This document shows positions 45,920 through 55,900 of a DNA stretch of 64,000 nt, piece by piece. Under the pieces are notes generated by a model that had not been told where the DNA came from, searched no databases, and was given only the letters and a program-made list of their open reading frames with translations. Both the position numbers and the translations under genes were made by a program. The stretch spans positions 3,916,498 through 3,980,497 of the forward strand of contig NC_064045.1 of NCBI RefSeq assembly GCF_932526225.1. The letters are read 5' to 3'. Position 1 is the stretch's first letter; each line of letters begins with the position of its first letter. The stretch comes from Nematostella vectensis. Lineage: Eukaryota > Cnidaria > Anthozoa > Actiniaria > Edwardsiidae.

Positions 45920-48900
45920 ATGTCTCACAGGAACCCAGTTTACCGGGGCGGCTCGATGAAGAATTTATCCAGCAAAGACAAAGGTAGGTCACGTGAACAC
46001 AAGTGTCACGTGATCAAAGAGTAATGTGATAATATGACAAAAATTTGGAAGAAGAAGAAAGATGCGACTTTTAGCAAATGGAAAAAGCGACTTAGAAAAG
46101 GGGAAACGTTTACATTTAACATTAAGACAAGGATCTGAGGGAAAAAGGCGGCCAATTAACAAGACCGACAGAAAAAGCAATCTGGACTTAGTTCTCTGTC
46201 AAAAAAACGCCACTTGAATCTGAAAGCAAGTTTTTTTTTAAACTTTATTTTTATAAAATTTGTTAATTCTTGGTTTTCTTTTTCTTTAGATATCATCCTT
46301 CGGCAAAAGGTAAGTTGATGCCCTTAATTTTATTTTGATGGAAAAGGTTTCTGATGCGGGATATGTGATTCACATTAATTGGACAATTTTGGTAATGAGA
46401 TGGTGTTCTGTGAAACAAAAAAAACAATGAACGGAATCAAACGTATCTCCATTTGGTTTTCTTTGAGTAAACAATTAGGCCTTCTTTCTTCATAAATATA
46501 AGTTAAGCTTATTGTTATGATATTTTTTTCAGACCGAAGAACTTGATGTTGCAATGCAAGAGATGAAAAGGCTAGAGAAGCTGGTCAAAACTCAAAAGGT
46601 ATTAAACAAGCTGTCCGAATTAGGTTGATTTGAAAGAACACTAATTTTGCAATTCGCTCATTTCTTTGATAATCACAGAGGCAATGTAGTCTGTGATAAT
46701 TCTTCAGTGGGACATTTTAATTTTAATGGTTGTATAACATTACACATGTAGAAAACTGGGAGCTCATTACTCATTGATTACTCATATCAATGATTATTTG
46801 TATTCACTTTGATTCCAGGAGAAAAACCACAACAAGAAGCAAAGAGTTGAGGAAGTAAATAAGTATGTGACATATTGTACATAGAAAGCTTTACGAGGGG
46901 AGCCTTTGACACATTTTGGGGCCTTGTTTATGTATATACACAATATTATGTGATGGAAGAAAGGAGGGGGGGGGGGTATCAAGGGGACAGGAGAAGGGGC
47001 GAGAAAAGAGGTTGAGAAGGGGATGGGAGAAGGGGCAAGAAAAGGGGTTTGGGAAGGGGATGGGAGAAGGGGCGAGAAAAGGGGTTTGGGAAGGGGATGG
47101 GAGAAGGGACAAGAAAAGGGGTTTGGGAAGGGAATGGGAGAAGGGGCAAGAAAAGGGGTTGAGAAGGGGATGGGAGAAGGGGCAAGAAAAGGGGTTTGGG
47201 AAGGGGATGGGAGAAGGGGCAAGAAAAGGGGGTTGAGAAGGGGATGGGAGAAGGGGCAAGAAAAAGGGGGTTGAGAAGGTAATGGGAGAAGGGGCGAGAA
47301 AAGAGGTTGGGAAGGGGATGGGAGAAGGGGCAAGAAAAGGGGTTTGGGAAGGGGATGGGAGAAGGGGCAAGAAAAGGGGGTTGAGAAGGGAATGGGAGAA
47401 GGGGCAAGAAAAAGGGGGTTGAGAAGGGAATGGGAGAAGGGGCAAGAAAAGGGGTTTGGGAAGGGGATGGGAGAAGGGGCGAGAAAAGGGGTTTGGGAAG
47501 GGGATGGGAGAAGGGGCAAGAAAAGAGGGTTGAGAAGGGGATGGGAGAAGGGGCTAGAAAAGTGGTTTGGGAAGGGGATGGGAGAAGGGGCGAGAAAAGG
47601 GGGTTGAGAAGGGGACAGGAGAAGGGGCGAGAAAAGGGGTTTGGGAAGGGGATGGGAGAAGGGGCGAGAAAAGGGGTTTGGGAAGGGGATGGGAGAAGGG
47701 GCGAGAAAAGGGGTTTAAGAAGGGAATGGGAGAAGGGGGAATGTATCATTCTCATAAAACAATTTTTCAGCTGTTATCCTTATAAGTTGCGTAACTTGTT
47801 TTTGTTTATCAAAAAAGGTCTATTTCTGAGAACAGAAAACTTATGAAGGAACTGTTAAAAGAACAGGTGAGTGCTAAAAAAGTTTATTTGACGAGCTGCT
47901 TACTTTAGATTTTTTGGAATCCAAATAATAAGAAAAATTGTTTTTGGTAATTTAGGAGGAGCGAGACAAGCTAATGGAGGACAGGGAGAAGTAAGTATAT
48001 TTCAATTACTAAATTATACAAAGAAAATATAATAAAAAACTATTTAAACTCTTCTTATAACAGTACTTACAGGTACAATAGTGATGCACAGTGGTCACTA
48101 ACAGTCTATTTATATGCCAACAGCTGGATGTGCTCTTATATTGCTGGTCTTACCATGTCAGAGCTGGTCAACAAGGTGAGTTAGAAGCTACCAGTGGAAA
48201 TAATTCTTTATTCACATGGGCATATCCAGGATTTAAAAATGGAGTCTGTAGGTATAGGTGTTCCAAGTTAAGGCCTGCCTAAAATAGGCGGCATGTAGCG
48301 TGTGGTATGAAGCATGTGACATGACATGTTTCCAAGTTTAGCCACCAAAAGCATGAAGTGTGCGTCAAATTTTGTTTCTCAACTATCAGAGAAACATTTC
48401 TTTGTTGGTGCTACAATGTCTTCCTGGGTGGCTAAACTAGGAGACATTCAGGTGACATGTATCACTTGACATGTTACCTTGTTTAGCCAGGCTTTATCTA
48501 AGGAAATATACTTTATCTAAGAAAATACATCTTTTTGACAGTTCATATGGTACATATTCCCACCCCATACTATTTCATTGAATCATATCACAGATCACTG
48601 TATTAAATTTTAAGCAACAAAAATATCAATTATCTTGGAAGTTTTTGAATGACTATCATCTGTTTTATTTCTTTTCAGACTGTCAAAATGTGCGATACTT
48701 GCGAGGCAGAAAGGTACAAAATTGCTATATTCTTCACTTACAGGTAGTTTAGAGTAGCCTGTATGCTAGTTTAGAGCAATCAATGTAAACTAAATGATGA
48801 CAACAAGTACACATGCCAAATTTTCCATTTCATCAGGGCAACTGATGAAGATTGAACAAGTCTGTTAAATTTAAGTAAACACATGAAAGATCTTTCTTTT

Positions 48901-50380
48901 GTAAATGTCTGTTCAATAACACTTATTTCTGGATTTCCTTTCAGTTCTATTGAGGATCTGCGCTTACAGAAGAAGAAAAGAGAAATAGAGCTGGTATTGA
49001 AATAATCTTATTTTATTGAGATCATATTGAGCTATCAACTATACAGTCAATGTGTTTTATTCCAGGTGGAGCAACAAGAAATCCTCAACAACCTGAAGAA
49101 TACAGGAGATGACCTAGACAGGTAATAAACAAAATGATACTCCTTGTACAACACTGACAAAAACCCTGGAACTTGTACCTTATTGCCTACCTTTAAACTC
49201 CAACATCTACAAAAACCCTGGAACTAATATCTTATTTGTCAAACTCAAAACTCCTGTACCCAGGATTTTTCTTCGGGGGGGGGGGGGGGGGTGCGAAATC
49301 CGAAAAAGTGGACCTAATTTTCCTGGGGGGGGGGGGGGAGTTCTCTGAACACCCCGAAAAAAAACAAATAAAGGATTTTTTATGCCTTTGCAGTATTGCC
49401 ACGGGCTGTTTATTGTCAGATTTGGTTATATACCAGACTGATCTAGCTTATGCTTTATAATTTTGTCTACAAATAGCACGTCTATTGAGAACCAAAAGTG
49501 GACCTTCGGCCGTTGTTGGGGGGGGAGGGTTGCTTTCGCACCCCCTGCACCCCCCAACCTTCAAACTCCAACATTCTTCCTCATACAACACTGACAAAAA
49601 CCATGGAACTCATATATTATACCTTTATTGTCTACCTTTAGGGAAATTGCCCTGCTGCAACGTGAATTGGAAGAAGCAAAGACAAAGCCAGCCACTGTAA
49701 GTGAAAACGATTATTGCAGGATTTCACATTTTTTGGGGCATGCCACACAAGATAGGATGGAATTACCTAAAATTGGACAAAATTTATATGTGGAAATATA
49801 GACTCATAAACTACCAGTATTAAAGAATGTAGATCACCTGCTCGACTGTTGTTTATTCTCGAGGAAGCTTCAAAATAACAATCTACAAATGAAGTCTGAT
49901 ATGTGATTGACAATATTTGATTGAACATCTCTTGGTTACTCTCTTGAATTAGCCAATGTAAATGGAGACTTTGTATGACTCGCCATTGAACGTTGGGGGG
50001 GGGGATAAAATGGCGGTGTAATTGGCCTACTTTATACTAATGGTTCAATTTTCATTTAGGCTGAAATTGCATGTCAGGCAAATGTAGAAATGTCAGACAC
50101 ACAAGTCCAAACAACTTGTGCCTCAACAAACGAATGTGAGACCCAGACAGAGGTCACAAACACCATCAAAGTCACCCAAGAGACCCAGACCGACCCACTT
50201 CCAAAGGTCAGTGCCTAGGATCATAATTACTCAGACCTTGATACAATGTTCTTACCATCTTTATGTTTCCTATTTCAGAGGCAGGGTAACCCTGTGACCC
50301 GTGCCTGGCGGCGCTTGAGGGAGAGAGCGCGTGGTCTTCGAGACCGCCTCTTTCCTGGTGCTGCAGTTCCTGCCCTGTAA
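45920..50380 (+). CDS. Coiled-coil TQT-motif protein, copy 6
   Basis: Exons: 45920-45983, 46290-46309, 46533-46598, 46819-46862, 47818-47866, 47956-47990, 48124-48175, 48679-48713, 48945-48993, 49066-49121, 49642-49696, 50060-50206, 50279-50380. 257 residues, intact. Private replacements are LMEELL to LMKELL (exon 5) and AKAKPAT to AKTKPAT (exon 11). The last exon combines RQG with RLRERARGLRDRLF, a mosaic of the versions seen in other copies. Confidence 0.85.
46983..47740 (+). repeat. 37-bp purine minisatellite, unit 6
   Basis: The longest allele, about 20 repeats. It makes intron 4 roughly 955 bp long. Confidence 0.93.
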
Positions 50381-50591
50381 GGGGCCACTGGAGGTAGCTA
50401 GCACAGCTTAAAGGATACCCCTACACATCGAAACATCTCAAGTATGTAGGGGATCAGCCTTACCATGTGATGATCTTTCCACCTTGCTGTGCTAGCTACC
50501 AGGACTGGCACACCTTTGCCAGACTGTAAGTACTGCTGTTGCGATTTTATCAGAATATGTCTTTTTATGACCGATTGACATCGGGCCAATT

Positions 50592-50715
50592 GCTCTAACA
50601 TCTCCAACTCCAACTCTAACATCTCCAACTTCAACTCTAACATCTCCAACTCCAACTCTAACATCTCCAACTCCAACTCTAACATCTCCAACTCCAACTC
50701 TAACAGCTCTAACAT
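50592..50715 (+). repeat. 21-bp minisatellite, unit 6
   Basis: Five to six repeats, one with a C-to-T change (CAACTTCAAC). Confidence 0.92.
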
Positions 50716-51754
50716 TTCCTTTTTTCTGTCTACAGGGGTTGGCTGACTTTCCTAATTGGATTATAATTATCTATTATAAGTCGATTATTAATCTTATCAA
50801 ATTATTTAATTATTACTTATTATCTGGGCCTCTCTGGATACATACTAGTTTATTGCTCCAAATCTGAGAATTGTTTGACCTTATCATGACCCAAAGATTG
50901 AAGCTGACACCATTAGGCATATTTCTGGTATCATCTTTGCAACAGATATCTGATATTTTTAGCTTTTTACCATCAGAACAATTTATGCACTAGCACACCA
51001 ATAATGCCATGGCTATTGGCTGTTATACACTCACATGTTTTTACATATTTTTATAAGTCTACCATTTAGTTGAGACCCATTCTGTGGTCACTATGGCATG
51101 TTGAGGGCCACACCCAGAGCACCTGTGCACCCCGTTCACCTAAGGGCGTCATCTGCACAGGTGTTCCTGATGAGTGGGGGTGAAGGCGGGAAAGGGTTCC
51201 GCAACACCATGTTTTCATGGGCCCCCATGATTCCGAGTTGGGTGTGGCCCCTACAGATGTTGAACATTGAATTGCTTGTAGTGATTGTATTAAAGTCAAG
51301 CTGGTATCTGTAAATAGGAAAGAAAGAATGTCAAATAACAATAACCAAAGCTAGTGTCATGGTGTGCATCCAACAATTGTAAATAAAAAGAGTAAATAGT
51401 ATACCGTATTTGCAGTCGAACTACAGAAATACACCATAACTGTGAATACATATTGAATAAAATGACTGCATCATTGTAACAATACCTAAATCCTTGTAGT
51501 TGATAATTGGGAGGAAAGATGTTAACCTAATACATCTCTATTCCCTTTGCAAAGAACAGGGTGGTTCACACTCGTTTCCCTACGAGCTGAAAGCCTTTAA
51601 TTAATGATAAAGTGGAAAACAAAAATGGTCAATTGATGGGAAGGGCTTTTTTTGTAAGTTCACTTCCGGTACTGAATTTGTATTATCAATGTGCCGAGAG
51701 GGTCTGGTACTAGCACTCCAGTTCACCCCAACATCTAGGCGAACACATGGAGTA

Positions 51755-51894
51755 TGACGTCATTACACATGGAGCATGACGTCATTACACATGGAGCATG
51801 ACGTCATTACACATGGAGCATGACGTCATTACACATGGAGTATGACGTCATTACACACGCAACATGACGTCATTAGACATTGAGCATGACGTCA
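51755..51894. promoter_or_regulatory. Seven CRE palindromes at 22-bp spacing
   Basis: TGACGTCA begins at 51755, 51777, 51799, 51821, 51843, 51865 and 51887, exactly 22 bp apart. The inter-site sequence (TTACACATGGAGCA) drifts in the last three repeats while the palindromes stay perfect. In the array units only two such sites occur. It may be a minisatellite that by chance contains CREB/ATF sites, or a true enhancer. No gene start is obvious within 300 bp. Confidence 0.6.
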
Positions 51895-52265
51895 TTGCAC
51901 ACGGAGCAGGTGATTTTGCATAAAGAAAATCACAGGACCCCCATGCTTCGATTAGGATTCCAAAACGGGACAGATATTCCATAGGTATACTGTGGTGCCC
52001 ACGTCGGCTTGTCGAGTGCACTACTCTAAGTCTACTTCGCCCGCGAAGTAAGGTATAACACGTGACAAGAGCCAATGACGGATCGCATCAACACACTCTG
52101 ATCATGTGAAAATACGTACACATACATTCGACAGCAAACAAAAGTAAAATAACTCACTATTAGATTGTTTTATTTTATTTTTAAATTTCAGGGTTGTTTT
52201 TGATCAATAATGCATATCACTAAATACTACACAGACTGTACAAGGGTATATTAAACTACGCTCTT
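51895..52265. other. Non-coding, nothing recognised
   Basis: Includes a short inverted repeat around an octamer-like ATTTTGCATAA (51910-51934, GTGATTTT...AAAATCAC) and a T-rich stretch at 52160-52200. No convincing gene. Confidence 0.4.
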
Positions 52266-52435
52266 GAAGCGACAAAGTCACCAGTTTACTTCAGGTCGAT
52301 CAAGTAACAATCCCCGATGACTTTCAACAGAAAAATATTTCAAAATTATGTGTGTGATTCTAATAGATTATTTTGTCTTTAATTGGTTGAGGTTTCCGTC
52401 GGCCCCCCGAAAGTAAACTGGTGCGATGCCGCTTT
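52266..52435. mobile_element. MITE-like element with ~30-bp imperfect arms
   Basis: CACCAGTTTACTT (52279-52291) is perfectly inverted at 52411-52423. The similarity continues outward (GAAGCGAC against AAAGCGGC) and inward with mismatches. Target duplication unclear. Confidence 0.5.
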
Positions 52436-52567
52436 AAGGCATCCAGTATTTAACAGGATTTTGCCAGTTTCATTGGTAACGGCTGTCTGGTGTTTGCGCT
52501 GTTTATACGGAACTTTAACATGATGCTGTTAACAAAGTTCTGAAGGGTGTATACACTCTTTTTTTCT

Positions 52568-52872
52568 ATAAGAACTTCTAATTTTCAGTTGAGGCTGAGC
52601 CGTTCAAATTTATGGGACGTTTTGAGGCTGAATATGTTTTTATCGATGTTCTTAAATTTTATTGTATATAAAAATATAATACCCAATGACTTATTAGGAA
52701 GAGAACTACACTAATGACCAATAGCAATAATAAGGTTGTTACTATGGGCACAATTTTATTCTGCATTCTAGAACGCATCAGGACTAAAAAAGAATTTTTT
52801 TTCTATCTCAACCTCGGCATGTTCTTAGCATGTTCTTAAAATTTGCTGAAATCTCAGGCTGGACGTTCTTAT
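52568..52872. mobile_element. MITE-like element, copy ii
   Basis: Begins ATAAGAACTTCTAATTTTCAG and ends GACGTTCTTAT. It is the inverted counterpart of 1362-1644, and its right end lies about 80 bp from the death-domain stop codon. It may supply part of that gene's 3' flank. Confidence 0.6.
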
Positions 52873-52953
52873 TAAAAGGTTGTTATAAAAAAAGAGTGTC
52901 TTTGAAGAGTGATTCTGGAATGGAAGCAATGGCCCAAACCCAAAAATATTCAT

Positions 52954-55900
52954 TTAGTTCGAAACACAATCAGATGAATCGGAACACCACTCTTCTTGCT
53001 CGGGCGTCGCTATGCTGTACCCTAAATCCTGGACAACATCTAGTCGACCCATGTCTCTCAAAATGCACACTAGTCTGTCCATGCCAAAATCACGCCCTCG
53101 CTCCTCCCAACGATGAAGGACAACATCCGTGGGCGAAAAGTCACAGCATCGGTGCGCACGATCTTGTATCTCGGTTATCTCGTTGATAGTAAAGTTCAAA
53201 GCGCCCGCAAGCTGTCTCCAGTCTCTATGGTTAGAGTTCAAAGTAATGTCTAGAGCTTTGCAGAGTTGCAAGCGTTTGTTGTAGTCGGGGATAAGGGTAC
53301 TGGAGTTTGGTGACCTGGAGCGGTAGTTTGTTATGTGGTGGTGGCTGCAGGGATCCAATGAAGGCTGAAAAGGAGTAAGGGGTTGCAATATTAGGTTTAT
53401 TCATGTTGAAGGTAGGGGAGATATGCTAAGACTGGTTGAAAGAAGATGATTGTCATAAAATACAATACAGTGGTGATCGGACACCCTGAGAACCGAATGG
53501 CTGCTTAATAGGGGTTTCCGTTACAACAGGAGTCGTCAGATAATGTGCAAATGACAGTGCGTACTTTACTACATAGACATACAAGGGTAATGTGGCCACG
53601 GAGTGCCATGTGGGTACCGCCCTTGGGAGAAATCAATGAACTAATTCAAAAATATTACAGATGCACTACTCTACAGACTAACTGGGTAGGTCAGGCGCGT
53701 ACCCAGGATTGGCCGAGGGGAGTGCTCAGTCATAGGTACCATATGGAAAAAGCATAGGATTTGGAGATTTCTTGATTAGAAATTACCCACTGTGCACCCC
53801 CTGTGTACGCGCCTGTAGGTCTGCGTAGGCGCGGCGGAATCAGGGAAGTAAATCAACGCAAGGCTACTGAAAACAGAGTAGTTTAGCTGACGTTTCGAGT
53901 GTTGGTACTTCGTCGGAGCAAGAGACTCAAGCCGAGACCTTACCTTAAGGTCGAAAACCTCATCAATGCCCATGAACGCCTTACACGTCCAGCGTGTCTT
54001 GTCCCCCGGGCGTAACTCCCTAGGGGTGACAGAGACACTACCAGTAAACTGGGTCTTGGCTTCTTCGCGTTGCTGAAGATGGAACTCAATAACAAACCAG
54101 TCGCCTTTTCTTAGCATCTCAATATCTGTTAAGTCGATGTCCTAAAAAATTGCATCAAATAAATAAATTTGGAAAGCTAACCACTTTCTAGCTGGAATAA
54201 TGGATTACGAGAGAGCAGATACAACGTGGACGAGTAGAAGGCACAGGGAATTTCCTCACAATCAAGTCCCAAAGAAAAGTTAAATTTTTTATTAATATAA
54301 AGATGACGGAGGGGGTAACGATCGTAATTATGGCAGTGACAGTTAAAAACACGATGAAGATAGTAGTAAAGAAGATTGTAACGAAAACTGATAATGATTA
54401 AGATGATGATGACGATGATGTTGATGGTAGAGGTGATGGTGGTTTTGATGGTGATGGTGATGGTGATGATATTGGTGGTGGTGATGGTGATGATAGTGGT
54501 GGAAGAGGTGATGATGGTAGAGGAGATGGTGGTGGTAATGTTGATGGTGGAGTTGGTGGTAGAGCTGATGATGGTGGTGGTGATGATGGTGGTGTTGGTG
54601 GTGATGATGACGGGAACATCAAATTAACGACGCCAAATAAAAACGACGTGAATCCACATTAAAATAATAACAACAACAACAACAACAACAACAATAATAA
54701 TAATAATAATAATAATAATGAACAAAGGAAAGCAAAGTGTCTCACCAGGGAATTCTCATTGAGTAGCTCAAAGCCATCACTGGTAGGCTGTACACGAAGT
54801 CTAATATCACTCGTCACGTCCAGACAATGGCTCTTGCGGTGGTAGTGACCGCTCGACTTTTCTATCTCACAAACTCTCTGTGCACGAAGCAAACAAGGAT
54901 CACCAACATGCACGAACGAGGATCATCCGGTATGGAGGTGTTAACATATAGGCAAGCTACGTAGTACACTGTTCTGTGCTGGGTATTATCCAAATGCTTT
55001 TTAGTAATTGAACTGTGCTCATAAGTTTGACCTCTAAGAAAGAGCACACCTATGCCGTGTCCCTATACACAAGTCCCTCTCTCCATGTGTCCCCATACAC
55101 ATGTCACCCCATACACATGTCCCTGGTTTCTCTGTGTCCCCATACACGTCCCTCTCTCCCTGTGTCCCCATACACATCTCCCTGTGTCCCCATACACATC
55201 TCCCTGTGTCCCCATACACATCTCCCTGTATCCCCATACACATCTCCGTGTCCACATACACATCTCCCTGTGTCCCCATACACATCTCCGTGTGTCCCCA
55301 TACACATCTCCGTGTCCCCATACACATCTCCCTGTGTCCCCATACACATCTCCCTGTGTCCACATACACATCTCCCTGTGTCCCCATACACATCTCCCTG
55401 TGTCCCCATACACATCTCCGTGTCCACATACACATCTCCCTGTGTCCCCATACACATCTCCCTGTCTCCCTGTGTCCCCATACACATCTCCCTGTGTCCC
55501 CATACACATCTCCCTGTGTCCCCATACACATCTCCCTGTGTCCCCATACACATCTCCCTGTGTCCCCATACACATCTCCCTGTCTCCCTGTGTCCCCATA
55601 CACATCTCCCTGTGTCCCCATACACATCTCCCTGTGTCCCCATACACATCTCCCTGTGTCCACATACACATCTCCCTGTGTCCCCATACACATCTCCCTG
55701 TGTCTTCATACACATCTCCCTGTGTCTTCATACACATCTCCCTGTGTCCCCATACACATTTCCCTGTGTTCCCATACACATCTCCCTGTGTCCCCATACA
55801 CATCTCCCTGTGTCCCCATGCACATCTCCCTGTGTCCACATACACATCTCCCTGTATCCCCATACACATCTCCCTGTGTCTTCATACACATCTCCCTGTG

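Larger units (their letters stand above)
45491..51537 (+). repeat. Tandem array unit 6 (6.05 kb, right end of array)
   Basis: Homology runs through the gene, foldback, 21-bp repeats and nested-palindrome module and stops at TACATCT (51537). About 100 bp of unrelated sequence follows. Similarity to the pre-CRE region resumes at about 51640 (GGGCTTTTTTTGTAAGTTCAC) and runs to the first CREs. The foldback element, CxxC exon and hairpin MITE are missing. Confidence 0.9.

Noticed and set aside
51755..51894. CRISPR-like array
   Set aside because: Repeats are contiguous 22-mers with no unique spacers, in a eukaryotic genome.
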